In this document: positions 1 to 9,800 of the stretch, in pieces
Numbering within the stretch: position 1 is the stretch's first letter
How the letters are laid out: each line of letters begins with the position of its first letter
Assembly: GCF_017876775.1 (NCBI RefSeq)
Contig: NZ_JAGIOP010000002.1
Span: 1,674,001 to 1,738,000 of the forward strand
DNA length: 64,000 nt
From: Mycolicibacterium lutetiense
GTDB taxonomy: Bacteria; Actinomycetota; Actinomycetes; Mycobacteriales; Mycobacteriaceae
Reading direction: 5' to 3'
Notes under the pieces: generated by a model
The model's input: the letters and a program-made list of their open reading frames with translations, nothing else
Databases searched by the model: none
Told to the model about the DNA's origin: nothing
Made by a program: the position numbers and the translations under genes

Positions 1-299
1 TGAAGCACACCGCAACCATCACGGCATTTTCTATCGGCGTGGCCGCAAGCAGCCTCACTGCCGGCGCCGCGGTAGCCGCAGCCGCCCCAACCGGACCGTC
101 GGCGGCCGAAACCATCGCGCTACTGCAGTCCGAAGGCAAGCGGGTGATCATCAACCGGGTCGGCAGCGGTCCGCTCGATCAGTGCACGGTCACCGATGTC
201 CGCTCGGTGGTCCTACGCCCGCAGGCAAGGACGGTCACGATTCACGGCCTGCCGGATCTGGAGCCCATTCCCACTGTGCACGTCAACCTCAAGTGCTGA
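1..299 (+). CDS. Small secreted protein, start codon cut by window edge
   Basis: The window opens with tg followed in frame by AAG CAC ACC, so the start codon probably begins one base before the window. The product is about 99 residues. A short basic start, a hydrophobic stretch and an AAAAP segment look like a cleavable signal peptide. The mature part is about 65 residues with two cysteines (DQC and the last residue), which could form a disulfide. I do not recognise the family. An internal GTG at 39 is a less likely start because it removes most of the signal peptide. Confidence 0.6.
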   Translation, partial: KHTATITAFSIGVAASSLTAGAAVAAAAPTGPSAAETIALLQSEGKRVIINRVGSGPLDQCTVTDVRSVVLRPQARTVTIHGLPDLEPIPTVHVNLKC

Positions 300-323
300 T
301 CGACGAACGCACGGCGAAAGCTG

Positions 324-851
324 TCAGCGGTTGCGGCTGTACTCGCTGTGGGTGATCACCAGAACCTCGCTGGGCGTGTTTCCCCGCTGCCGAAGCTGGT
401 GGGGCAGGGAAGCGTCAAAATACGCGCAATCGCCGGGTTCCAGCGTGACCAGATCATCCTGGTATCGCAGCTCCACAACCCCGGCGTGGACGAACACCAA
501 CTCCTGTCCGGCGTGTTCGGGGTGCGGATGTTCGGCGAACTTGAGCGTGGGCCGCACTATGAACGGCGACATCGATTTGCCGAGCATCCCTGCGGCGACA
601 GCGTGATAGCGGCTGCTTCCGCGCCCGTCAGCACGATCGACGGACAACGTCGTGACCGCAGGATCCTCGGAAAACAGCTGTGCCACATCGACCTCGAGCG
701 CGCGTGCCAGCTTCATCGCGACGGCGATGGACGGGGTCGAGCGCTGCCGCTCGACCTTTGACAGGTAACTCTTGGTCAGCCCGGTCGCCTCGGCAAGTTC
801 CTCAAGGGTCATGCCCCGCTGTTGACGCACAGCACGCAAAAGAGCGCTCAT
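324..851 (-). CDS. XRE-family regulator with C-terminal cupin domain
   Basis: A 175-residue transcription regulator. Residues 1-65 form a helix-turn-helix of the XRE type (RQQRGMTLEELAEATGLTK, then SYLSKVERQ). Residues 95-170 form a cupin barrel (HPEHAGQELVFVHAG, LEPGDCAYFDASLPHQL) that would bind a small ligand. The ATG at 851 is chosen because GGGAGG lies 4 bases upstream; an in-frame extension to 947 has no such site. It follows two acyl-CoA dehydrogenase genes on the same strand, so it may control fatty-acid or amino-acid related catabolism. That target is inferred only. Confidence 0.85.
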   Translation of the reverse strand: MSALLRAVRQQRGMTLEELAEATGLTKSYLSKVERQRSTPSIAVAMKLARALEVDVAQLFSEDPAVTTLSVDRADGRGSSRYHAVAAGMLGKSMSPFIVRPTLKFAEHPHPEHAGQELVFVHAGVVELRYQDDLVTLEPGDCAYFDASLPHQLRQRGNTPSEVLVITHSEYSRNR

Positions 852-890
852 GACACCTCCCGCCTGGCAATACCGAACACTGTCGGCATT

Positions 891-908
891 ATTCTCCCAT
901 AGGACAAT
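891..908. promoter_or_regulatory. Inverted repeat upstream of the XRE-cupin gene
   Basis: ATTCTCC and GGACAAT, 4 bases apart, form a near-perfect inverted repeat (one mismatch) in an AT-rich patch 40-57 bases before the regulator start. It is a candidate operator, possibly for autoregulation. No experimental counterpart is known to me. Confidence 0.25.
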
Positions 909-969
909 CAGTGTCATATCGACGACATCGAAGAATATCGAGGCCAATCGCCGGCAATCTGCGGCGAGA

Positions 970-1995
970 TCAATCCCCGGTCGCGGTAATCAACGCCCAC
1001 AGTCCATCCGAGCCCGCCACAGTGGCGTACTCCATGAGCTTGTCATCCCAATGCGCAACCGAGCCGTACTCCGAACGCCAGGACAGTGCGGGCATCGTGA
1101 ACTCGTGCAGGCGGTGCTCACGCGTCGTGCCGATCGCGCCGTGCACCTGATGAGCATTGCGCACCACGACCGACGTGGCATGGCCGACGCAGGAGCGTGC
1201 CACTGCGACAAGGAAATCCAGGTGCTCCGAGGACCAGTCTGAACGAAGCGCCTCGGCCAGCGCACCGTCGGTAGCCGCACGGGCCAGCGCGGACTCAGCG
1301 GCGATGTCGGCCACCAGGGTCTGAACCGCCTGGAACTTGGCCAGCGGTCGGCCGAACTGAGTGCGCTCGGACGTATGCGCCACCGACAGGGCCAGGGTCC
1401 GGTCCAGCACCGCGCACACCTGCACTGCCCGCACCAGCGCGGCACGGCGGGTGAACTCCTCGATCACGTTGTCGGGCAACGGGGTTCCCGTCAAGGCGGT
1501 GACATCTACGCTGACGTCATCACGCGGCTCCCCCGCCCGGTTACGGCCTGGAGTCACCGACAGTGACGCGGTATCCACATCGGCCACGCAGTATCCGGTG
1601 CCGTCGCGCCAGAGCAGCGCCACCCGGTCGGCGCCCGCCGCCCACGGCACCCCGCCCGCCACACCGTCGTCGTCGAGCAGGCAGGCGGTGCGCCGGGAAT
1701 CGTCGGCTTCCAGGCCCGCCGCCTCCAACAACCAGCAGGCCAGCAGATCATGTTCGGCCAGCGGGATTCTCACCCCGTGCCACGCTGCCGCGCGCAGCAG
1801 TTCGACTGCCTCGGCCCAGCCGGCGCCGCTGCCGCCGTACTCCTCGGATCCGGTCAGCCGGACCAGGCCGAGTTCGCCCAACTGGTCCCACAATTCGGTG
1901 ATTCCCTCACCTGGCTCGTACCGTTCGCGGTGCGCAGCGAACACCGCTGACATCATCTCGACCAGTTCGGGGTCAACAGCGTTCATGACACCCAT
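970..1995 (-). CDS. Acyl-CoA dehydrogenase family protein (FadE-like)
   Basis: A protein of about 341 residues with the helical C-terminal acyl-CoA dehydrogenase fold (RTQFGRPLAKFQAVQTLVAD, a family hallmark). The N-terminal half is divergent and short for the family, as in the partner subunits of heteromeric mycobacterial FadE enzymes. The start at 1995 (MGVMNAV) is preceded by GGAGAGG, and the reading frame upstream overlaps the previous gene. It lies 31 bases behind another FadE gene, so the two probably form an operon and perhaps a heteromer that oxidises an acyl-CoA with FAD. The substrate cannot be read from sequence. Confidence 0.85.
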   Translation of the reverse strand: MGVMNAVDPELVEMMSAVFAAHRERYEPGEGITELWDQLGELGLVRLTGSEEYGGSGAGWAEAVELLRAAAWHGVRIPLAEHDLLACWLLEAAGLEADDSRRTACLLDDDGVAGGVPWAAGADRVALLWRDGTGYCVADVDTASLSVTPGRNRAGEPRDDVSVDVTALTGTPLPDNVIEEFTRRAALVRAVQVCAVLDRTLALSVAHTSERTQFGRPLAKFQAVQTLVADIAAESALARAATDGALAEALRSDWSSEHLDFLVAVARSCVGHATSVVVRNAHQVHGAIGTTREHRLHEFTMPALSWRSEYGSVAHWDDKLMEYATVAGSDGLWALITATGD

Positions 1996-2026
1996 TAGTG
2001 CCCTCTCCTCTTCGCGCAAGCGCTCA

Positions 2027-3163
2027 TCAGCGCATCCCCAGGCCCCGCGCAATGACCCCACGTAGGACCTCGTTGGTACCGCCGCGCAGGGTGAACCCGG
2101 GACGTTGCGCCACGGCATCGGCCAGCATCGAGCAGTAACCCGGGTCGTCGATCTCGCCGAGAACATCGGCGAAATCAGCGATGTCGCCCTCGGTGGACGT
2201 TCCGAGCACCTTGACCACGGCCGCCGCGGTGTCGGCCGGTTCGTGACGCTCCAGCGCACCGGCAACCGCCATCGACATCTGGTGCAGCCCGGTGATGCGG
2301 GCCAGGTACCGGCCCAGATCGGTGTGGCGCGGTAGCGCCCCGTCACGCATGTGTGAGGCCATGTCCGCCAGCAGTGGGAACGTCGACAGGAAACGTTCGG
2401 GTCCGCTGCGTTCGAAACTCAGCTCCGAGGTCACCTGTTGCCAGCCGTTGCCGATGGTGCCGAACACCATCTCGTCGGGCACGAACACCTCGTCGAGGAT
2501 CACCTCGTTGAAATGGTGCTTGCCGTTCATCGAGATGATCGGCCGGATGTCGACACCGGGCGCGCGCAGATCCACGATGAACTGACTGAGACCGTCGTGG
2601 CGGTGGGCCGGATCCACCGCAGCGGTGCGGGCCAGACAGATGAACGCATGCGCCAGATGCGCACCCGATGTCCACACCTTGGTTCCGGTGATCGTCCAAC
2701 CCCCGTCGGCCTGCACGGCCCTCGTACGCACACTGGCCAGATCCGACCCGGAATCCGGCTCGCTCATCCCGATTCCGAAGTAGCACTCACCTTTGGCGAT
2801 GGCGGGCAAGAACTTTCGTCGCTGTTCTTCGGTGCCGTACTTCAGCAGTGAGGGGACGATCTGCCGGTCGGCGATCCAGTGTGCCCCCACCGGGGCTCCG
2901 GCCGCCAGCAGTTCCTCGGTGACCACGAAACGCTCCTGATGGCTGCGCCCGTGTCCGCCGTAGGAGACGGGCACCGTCATGCCCAGCCAACCCCGGGCGG
3001 CCAGCGCCCGGCTGAACTCCTCATCCCAACCGTTCAGCCAACTGTCGGCGTACCGGCCGACCTTGCCCGACTGCTGCTGCTCGGCGACGAACTGCCGCAC
3101 CTGCAACCGCAACTCGTCGAGCGCATGCGGGTCGCCGGCCACCGGCGGCACCAATCGGGTCAT
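2027..3163 (-). CDS. Acyl-CoA dehydrogenase (FadE-like)
   Basis: A 378-residue FAD enzyme that would introduce an alpha-beta double bond in an acyl-CoA. Visible family marks are CYFGIGMSEPDSGSDLASV (flavin/substrate region), WTITGTKVWTSGAHLAHAFI, and the C-terminal RGGTNEVLRGVIARGLGM. The ATG at 3163 follows a GGAG site; the upstream GTG at 3193 is possible but has no site. It is the first gene of the fadE-fadE-XRE cluster. Substrate is unknown; branched or steroid-like acyl groups are only possibilities. Confidence 0.88.
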   Translation of the reverse strand: MTRLVPPVAGDPHALDELRLQVRQFVAEQQQSGKVGRYADSWLNGWDEEFSRALAARGWLGMTVPVSYGGHGRSHQERFVVTEELLAAGAPVGAHWIADRQIVPSLLKYGTEEQRRKFLPAIAKGECYFGIGMSEPDSGSDLASVRTRAVQADGGWTITGTKVWTSGAHLAHAFICLARTAAVDPAHRHDGLSQFIVDLRAPGVDIRPIISMNGKHHFNEVILDEVFVPDEMVFGTIGNGWQQVTSELSFERSGPERFLSTFPLLADMASHMRDGALPRHTDLGRYLARITGLHQMSMAVAGALERHEPADTAAAVVKVLGTSTEGDIADFADVLGEIDDPGYCSMLADAVAQRPGFTLRGGTNEVLRGVIARGLGMR

Positions 3164-3264
3164 ATTCAGCTCCGTCCTGCTGCGAACTAGCAACGTACCG
3201 CCGCGCGACGGAGACCTGCGCCACTGCGGGTATCAGACGGCGGTTCAGCTACGTTAGAGGCACT

Positions 3265-3510
3265 ATGACTGCTACACCGACTGTGACCATGTACACCACG
3301 ACGTGGTGCGGCTACTGCTCGCGGCTCAAGATGGCGCTGAAGTCCGAGGGCATCGCGTGGACCGAGGTCGATATCGAGCAGGATCCGGCCGCCGCGGACT
3401 TCGTCGGTTCGGTCAACAACGGCAACCATGTGGTGCCGACCCTGAAGTTCCCGGACGGGTCGACGCTGACCAACCCGACCATCAAGCAGGTCAAGGCCAA
3501 ACTCAGCTAG
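3265..3510 (+). CDS. mrx1: Mycoredoxin Mrx1, glutaredoxin-like
   Basis: An 81-residue thioredoxin-fold oxidoreductase matching M. tuberculosis Rv3198A. The active-site motif is WCGYC (residues 14-18). VVPTL supplies the cis-proline before the last strand, and KFPDGSTLTNPT the downstream loop. The protein reduces mycothiol-protein mixed disulfides through the N-terminal cysteine, coupled to mycothiol and its reductase. TACGTT at 3250-3255 sits 9 bases before the ATG, compatible with a nearly leaderless mRNA. It converges on nudC with a gap of 6 bases, as in M. tuberculosis. Confidence 0.93.
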   Translation: MTATPTVTMYTTTWCGYCSRLKMALKSEGIAWTEVDIEQDPAAADFVGSVNNGNHVVPTLKFPDGSTLTNPTIKQVKAKLS

Positions 3511-3516
3511 ACAGTC

Positions 3517-4464
3517 TCAGTCCAGGGCCGCCCAGGACTCGATGATGTCCCGGGCGATCGAGATCGACCCGGGCAGCAGCAACCGTGACCGCGAATCGCC
3601 GTCGACCGCACTCCAGTCACCCTGATCCAGCGCCTCGCGGATCTCGGCCCTGGTGAACCAGTCGGCCTCGGCGATCTCGCCGTCGTTGAACGAGAACGGC
3701 TGTTCGGGATCGCCGATCGCATGAAAGCCCACCATCAGCGACCGCGGGAACGGCCACGGCTGGCTCCCGAGGTACTGCACGTCGGTCACCGTGAGCCCGA
3801 CCTCCTCGGAGATCTCACGCACCACACATGTCTCGAAGGATTCGCCGGCCTCGACGAATCCGGCCAGGATCGAGAACAATCGCTCGGGCCACCCCGTCTG
3901 CCGGGCCAGCACCGCACGGTCGTGACCGTCGTGGACCAGGCAGATCACCGCCGGATCGATGCGCGGGAATTCCTCGTGGCCGCTGACCGGGTCGACCCGC
4001 GACCAGCCGCCTTTCGCCGATTTTGTCACCGCACCGTCCGCCGCACTGAATCGCGCCCGGTCATGCCAATTCAGCAATGCGGTAGCCGTCGCCACCAACT
4101 GTGCGCTGACGTCGTCGAAGACCTCACCTGCCCGGCGCAGATCGAGCACCTCGACCGGCGCATCCGGATCCTCGGGCCCCTCCAAGGCGCTGCGGACACC
4201 CCAGACATGCCGCCCATCACCCAGCCGTCCCAGGAACACCGCATGCTCCGGGGGCTTGTCGGTGCCGAGACTCGACGCCTTACCGAGAACCACCCGGCCA
4301 CCCGAGATCAACACCTGGTTGCGGCGGTCGATGCGTAGCAGCAGCGCGTCGTTCCAACCCTCGGTCGCAGCATCGATGTCGGTACGCAACGCATCGGCAC
4401 GATCGGCGCCGACCCGCGAGAGCAGCGGAACATTGCGCAGACCGAAGGTGAGGCGGGCAGTCAT
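3517..4464 (-). CDS. nudC: NAD+ diphosphatase NudC (Nudix hydrolase)
   Basis: A 315-residue Nudix enzyme that cleaves NADH/NAD+ to NMN and AMP. The Nudix box fits the consensus exactly: GFVEAGE, seven residues, then REISEEVGL (about residues 215-237). The NudC-specific SQPWPFPRSLMVGF follows. The four zinc cysteines of the E. coli enzyme are not seen, as in other mycobacterial NudC. Its ATG overlaps the TGA of the upstream channel gene by 4 bases, so the two are translationally coupled. It corresponds to Rv3199c. Confidence 0.93.
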   Translation of the reverse strand: MTARLTFGLRNVPLLSRVGADRADALRTDIDAATEGWNDALLLRIDRRNQVLISGGRVVLGKASSLGTDKPPEHAVFLGRLGDGRHVWGVRSALEGPEDPDAPVEVLDLRRAGEVFDDVSAQLVATATALLNWHDRARFSAADGAVTKSAKGGWSRVDPVSGHEEFPRIDPAVICLVHDGHDRAVLARQTGWPERLFSILAGFVEAGESFETCVVREISEEVGLTVTDVQYLGSQPWPFPRSLMVGFHAIGDPEQPFSFNDGEIAEADWFTRAEIREALDQGDWSAVDGDSRSRLLLPGSISIARDIIESWAALD

Positions 4465-5555
4465 CGCTCGGTGTCCGCGCTGCGGATGTAGAGCAACCGG
4501 TCGCCGGCCTCCAGTGCGTCCACCTCGGGTGCATCGACCCGCACCAACCGGCCCCCACGCACCACACCCAGCACGATGTCGTGCAGATGGCGCGGCGAGC
4601 CGCCCTCCTCCTTCGGAGTGACCTCGCGTTCGGCGATGGCGAATCCCGCGTCAGGAGTCAGCAGATCCTCCATCATCTCCACCACGCTGGGGGTCTGCGT
4701 CGCAATCCCGAGCAGCCGGCCCGCGGTCTCCGAAGACACCACCGTGGAGTCCGCGCCGGACTGCTTGAGCAGATGCAGGTTGTCCGACTCCCGCACCGCC
4801 GCGATGATCTTGGCCTTCGGCGCCAGCTCCCGCGCGGTCAACGTGACCAGCACCGCACTGGCGTCGTTGTCGGCCGCGACAATGATCGACTTTGCGTGCT
4901 GCGCACCTGCCAGTCGCAGGACAGCGGAATTGGTGGCGTCACCGTGCACGGTCACGAGCCCAGCTCCCTTGGCGCGTTCCAGAGCGGCGGCGTTCTCGTC
5001 GACGACGACGATGTCTGCCGGGGCCACCTCGTCGCCGACCATCGCGGCGACCGCCGTGCGACCCTTGGTGCCGTATCCGACGACGACGGTGTGGTTGCGC
5101 ACTTTGTTCCTCCATCGCTGAATCTTCAGCGCCTGCCGGGATTGGGTAGTCAGGGTTTCCACGGTGGTACCGATGAGCACGATCAGGAAGGCCACCCGCA
5201 GCGGCGTGATGACGATGACGTTGACCAGCCGCGCCGAATCCGAATACGGCGTGATGTCCCCATAGCCGGTGGTCGACAGCGACACCGTCGCGTAGTAGAG
5301 GCAATCCAGGAACGACAGCGGATCGTTCGCGTTCGGAAGGCTGTCGTTGTCCCGGTAGCCGTACCGATCCGCGTAGACGATGAGCACCGCCGCGAACAAT
5401 GCCCCCAGCGCATACAGCACCCGCATGAAAATCTTGCGGGCCGGACTGACCCACGGCTCGGGGATCTGCAGCACATCGACGAGTGCGGAAACCGGACGCG
5501 TGGTCAGGTTCGAGTCGATCGCGGCGAGTCGGCGCCGCAGCCTGCCTTTAACCAC
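4461..5555 (-). CDS. Potassium channel with TrkA-N (RCK) domain
   Basis: A 364-residue protein matching Rv3200c. Two transmembrane helices (about residues 45-62 and 110-130) flank a pore loop with the selectivity filter TTGYGD. A cytoplasmic Rossmann-type RCK/TrkA-N domain follows (VVVGYGTKGRTAVAAMVGDE, about 155-260), then a TrkA-C-like tail. It should form a tetrameric K+ channel gated by a ligand at the RCK ring. The start is GTG at 5555; no good ribosome site precedes it. It forms a unit with nudC. Confidence 0.9.
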   Translation of the reverse strand: MVKGRLRRRLAAIDSNLTTRPVSALVDVLQIPEPWVSPARKIFMRVLYALGALFAAVLIVYADRYGYRDNDSLPNANDPLSFLDCLYYATVSLSTTGYGDITPYSDSARLVNVIVITPLRVAFLIVLIGTTVETLTTQSRQALKIQRWRNKVRNHTVVVGYGTKGRTAVAAMVGDEVAPADIVVVDENAAALERAKGAGLVTVHGDATNSAVLRLAGAQHAKSIIVAADNDASAVLVTLTARELAPKAKIIAAVRESDNLHLLKQSGADSTVVSSETAGRLLGIATQTPSVVEMMEDLLTPDAGFAIAEREVTPKEEGGSPRHLHDIVLGVVRGGRLVRVDAPEVDALEAGDRLLYIRSADTER

Positions 5556-5594
5556 GCGGGATCAATCTGACCAGACGCACGCCACAATGTAACC

Positions 5595-5984
5595 ATGACT
5601 ACACCCGAGCCTCAGCGGATCTCCTCCGCACCCACCGCCCAACGGATGGCGGCCCTGCTCCTGGGCATGGGCACATTGCACTTCGTCGCGCCCAAACCGT
5701 TCGACTCGATCATCCCGGCCGAACTCCCCGGGAGCGCGCGCTTCTACACCTACGCATCCGGCGTCGGTGAGCTGGCCACCGGCGCCCTGCTCGCCGTGCC
5801 CCGCACCCGACGCCTGGGTGCGCTGGCCGCCATGGCCCTGTTCATCGCGGTCTTTCCAGGGAACGTGAACATGGTCCGGCTGTGGTGGGACAAGCCCTGG
5901 CCGATGCGGATCGTCGCGATCGCCCGACTGCCGCTGCAGATCCCGATGATCACCACAGCGCTTCGGGTGTATCGCAACTCGTAA
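5595..5984 (+). CDS. DoxX-like small integral membrane protein
   Basis: A 129-residue protein with four hydrophobic helices: LLLGMGTLHFV, GVGELATGALLAV, LGALAAMALFIAVFP and a C-terminal ARLPLQIPMITTAL. The pattern, with VFPGNVNMVRLWWDKPWP in the loop, fits the DoxX superfamily of membrane proteins of unclear function. CACAAT at 5583-5588 lies 6 bases before the ATG, suggesting a leaderless mRNA. It is divergent from the channel gene. The biochemical role is unknown. Confidence 0.75.
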   Translation: MTTPEPQRISSAPTAQRMAALLLGMGTLHFVAPKPFDSIIPAELPGSARFYTYASGVGELATGALLAVPRTRRLGALAAMALFIAVFPGNVNMVRLWWDKPWPMRIVAIARLPLQIPMITTALRVYRNS

Positions 5985-6101
5985 CCTCCGGCCAGAATGC
6001 CTGGAAGCCAACGGATTTCGCCATCCGGTGCAGGTTCGGATCTCACCTGGACCAAGGTTTGGCAAGGCTATCGTTGCTGGTGACGGGCGAATTTGGTCGA
6101 T

Positions 6102-6827
6102 ATGGTCGGGATCGTGACGAACACCAGCCATCCTTCCGAGCCGCATGTGGGGTCACTGTCCTCGAAGCTGAACTGGCTTCGAGCCGGAGTTTTGGGCGCC
6201 AACGACGGAATCGTCTCCACGGCCGGCATCGTGGTGGGCGTGGCCGCCGCGACGGTAGAACACACGCCGATTTTCACCGCCGGTATCGCCGGCCTGGCCG
6301 CTGGAGCGGTCTCCATGGCGTTGGGTGAATACGTCTCGGTGAGTACGCAGCGTGACAGCGAACGCGCATTGCTGCGCAAGGAACGCCACGAACTGCGCGA
6401 CGACCCGGTCGCCGAATTGGACGAGTTGAGCGCGCTCTACGAGGCCAAGGGACTGTCGACGGCGACCGCGCGCACAGTGGCCGAGGAGCTCACCGACCAC
6501 GACGCCTTCGCCGCGCACGCCGAGGTCGAATTGGGTATCGATCCCGACGATCTGACCAATCCGTGGCAGGCGGCGGCATCCTCGGCCTTGTCGTTCACCA
6601 TCGGTGCGCTGCTGCCGCTGATCGCGATCCTGATCCCGCCGACGACCTGGCGCATCCCGGTGACCGCCGTGGCGGTGCTGCTGGCGCTGATGCTCACCGG
6701 TGCGGTCTCGGCCGGACTGGGTGGGGCGCCGAAGGGACGCGCGGTGCTGCGCAACATGATCGGCGGCAGCCTGGCCTTGGTGATCACCTATCTGATCGGC
6801 CTGTTGGTGGGCAACACCCTCACCTGA
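6102..6827 (+). CDS. VIT1/CCC1 family transporter
   Basis: About 241 residues. The family hallmark SLSSKLNWLRAGVLGANDGI begins near residue 20, followed by helices (STAGIVVGVAAAT, AGIAGLAAGAVSMALGEYVS). A charged cytoplasmic domain (ERALLRKERHELRDDPVAEL, residues 90-150) and three more helices complete the five-helix layout of VIT1/CCC1 proteins, which move Fe2+ or Mn2+ out of the cytosol. ATG 6102 and GTG 6114 are both possible starts; a TTG at 6093 is less likely. Metal specificity is inferred from the family. Confidence 0.85.
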   Translation: MVGIVTNTSHPSEPHVGSLSSKLNWLRAGVLGANDGIVSTAGIVVGVAAATVEHTPIFTAGIAGLAAGAVSMALGEYVSVSTQRDSERALLRKERHELRDDPVAELDELSALYEAKGLSTATARTVAEELTDHDAFAAHAEVELGIDPDDLTNPWQAAASSALSFTIGALLPLIAILIPPTTWRIPVTAVAVLLALMLTGAVSAGLGGAPKGRAVLRNMIGGSLALVITYLIGLLVGNTLT

Positions 6828-6844
6828 GATCGCCCACCGCGAGC

Positions 6845-9800
6845 CTAGGCCGGCGAGGCGGTCGGCGGATCGGCCAGTAGGGCCACGAGCTCCTCCTCCC
6901 CTGGCAGCGATTCGGGGCTGACGGTGCGCCCTGAGCGCACGTAGTGGAACGCGGCCCGCACTGACTCCGGCGCGCACCCGCGCAGTGCCGCCCAGGCCAG
7001 GCGGTACACCGCGAGCTGAACTGCCGCCTGCGCCATTGCTTCCGGCGTGGTCGGTGGCTCTCCGGTTTTCCAGTCGACCACGGTGGTGGTCCCGTCGTCC
7101 TGCGCGAAAACTGCGTCGATCCGGCCGCGAACAATGGTGGTTCGGGCCGTTCCGATCACCATGTCGAACGGCACCTCCACCTCGATCGGGGTGCGCGCAG
7201 CCCACGACGACATGACGAAGGCGTCCTGTAGCTCGGACAGTTCGGCCGCACCGGCGCGTCCACTGTCACTGTCCACCGCGCCGGGTAGATCGTCGAGGTC
7301 GAACAGACGCTCGGAGTGGAAGTACCGCTGCACCCACTCATGGAACGCGGTGCCCAGCAGGGCATGCGGATCCGGACGTTGCGGCAATCGGCGACGCAGG
7401 CGCTGCAACGCGGCCTCCCGGTCACGGCTCAACTCCACCAAGGTGCTGACCGACAACTGGCCGGGCAGCTCGAGCCGGGCGACCTGTATCGGCCGATCCC
7501 GTTCGGCCAGAAGCGCATCGACGTCAGCGGCCCAGCCCTCCCCGTCGGCCTCGTCGGTATCGCCGGTCGCGTTCCCACGGTCGTCGGCCAGCGCCTGCAT
7601 CACCAGCGCCGCACCATGGCCAACCTCGGTGTCTCTGGGCTGGGCCGCCGGCCAGATCGCTTCGACAGCCTTGTCCCGCAACGGGTTGACCTCACCGGCC
7701 GGCGGATCGGGAACCCACTGCTCGACCTCACCGCACGGACGGCCCTGCGCGGCAGCATCTTCCACAATTGCCTTGATCTCGCACAGGAAATCCGAGGGGC
7801 CACGCGGCTTGCTCTCGGTCGCACCCCAGTGATGCCCGGAGATCAGCAAGGTGTCCTCCGAGCGGGTGATCGCGACGTAGAGCAACCGGCGCTCCTCGTC
7901 GATGCGGCGCTGTTCGAGGCTACGTTTGTGATCAGAGATCTTGTCCGACAATATTTTCCGGTCGTTGATGTCGGAGGTGTCCAGCACCGGAACACCCAGC
8001 TCCGACTCGGTGGCACGATCGCCGCGCAACAGCGGAGGCAGATCGGACGAGTCGGTGAGCCAGGTCCGTGCCGATGCCGTCGACGGGAACACCCGGCCGC
8101 TCAGGTGGGGCACCGCCACCACCTGCCATTCCAACCCTTTGGCGGCGTGCACGGTCAGGATCTGCACGCGGTCGTGTGCGACCGTCAATTCGGCGGGCGC
8201 CAGGCCGTTTTCCACCTCGGTTGCCACATCCAGGTAGGCCAGCAGCGCGAGCACCGACCCACCCGACCGCCCGGCGAAGTCGGCCACCAGATCACCGAAC
8301 GTGTCCAGGTTCTCGGTCCCGGTCCAGCCCGCCGCCACCGGGCGCGCCGCGCGAGCCTCGGCATCCAATCCCGCGACCCGCCGCACCTCGGCCACCAGTT
8401 CGGGCAGCGGGTGGCTCAGGTGTGCCCGCAGCATGGTCAGCTCGCGCCCAAGGGCCTCGATCCGCTGATAACCCGCCGGCGAATAGTGTTCGGCGGCACC
8501 GGGATCGCAGAGCGCGTCGGCCAGGCAGGCCGAATCGGCATCCGGGGCGGCCTGGGCCACGATCTCGGCGGCGCTGGCCTCCCCCACCGGCCGGTCGTCG
8601 AGTTCCCTGGCCCGGCGCCACAGCGCGGCGATATCCCGGGCACCGAACCGCCACCGCGGCCCGGTCAGCACCCGCATCACCGCCGATCCCGCGGCGGGAT
8701 CGGCCACCAACCGCAGCATCGCCACCAGATCCGCCACCTCGGGTACGGCCAGCAGTCCGGCCACCCCGACCACCTCGACCGGCACCCCCCGCTCGCTGAG
8801 CGCCTCGGCCATCGGCGCGGCGTCGGCGTTGCGCCGCACCAGCACCGCTGCGGTCGGCGTGTCCACCCCCTGTGCCACCGCACCGTGGTAGATCCGGGCC
8901 AGATGGTCTGCGACCCAATCGCGTTCGGTCTCGACGTCATTCAGCAGGGCACACCGGATGGTCCCCGGCTCGGCGTCGGGCCGGGGCCGCAGCTCATGCA
9001 CCGTCACCGACCGGCTGCGTGCCTCGGCCGACACCGCATTGGCCAGATGCAGGGCACTCGGCGGGTTGCGCCAACTGGTCCGCAGTTCCAGCGTCGGCGC
9101 GGGAGTCCCATCGGCCAGCGGAAAGTCCGTGGTGAACCGGGGCAGGTTGGTCGCCGACGCGCCCCGCCAGCCATAGATCGACTGGATCGGGTCACCCACC
9201 GCGGTCAGTGCCAGGCCTTCGTCGGCGCCGCCACCGAACAGCGAGGACAACGCGACCCGCTGCGCGTGCCCGGTGTCCTGGTACTCGTCGAGCAGCACCA
9301 CCCGGAAACGTTGCCGCAGTTGCTCACCGACCTGGGGGAAACTCGCGGCCAGTCGCGCTGCCGCCGACATCTGCATCCCGAAATCCATCACCTTGTCGGC
9401 GCGCATCCGCTGGTGCAGTGCGTCGATCAGGGGCACCAGTTCGGTGCGTTCGGTCTGGGTGGCCAGCATCTTGAGCAGCCACTGACTGGGCCCGCGGTCA
9501 CGCTGATACGGGCCGGAGGGCAAGGTGTGCACCAACCGTTCCAGTTCCACATGCGTGTCACGCAATTGATCGGTGTCCACGAGATGCTCGGCCAGCGCGC
9601 CGGCCAGGCGCAGCACCATTCCGGTGACAGCGGCCGGGGTCTTGTCGATCGCCAGCTCCCCCGGGTGCGCACACACCACGTCGAAGGCCAACTGCCACAG
9701 CTCGGTCTCGCTGAGCAGCCGGGTGTCCGGTTCGACCGGCAGCAGGAGGCCGTGCTCGCGCAACAGGGTGCCGGCGAACGCGTGGTAGGTACTGACCGTC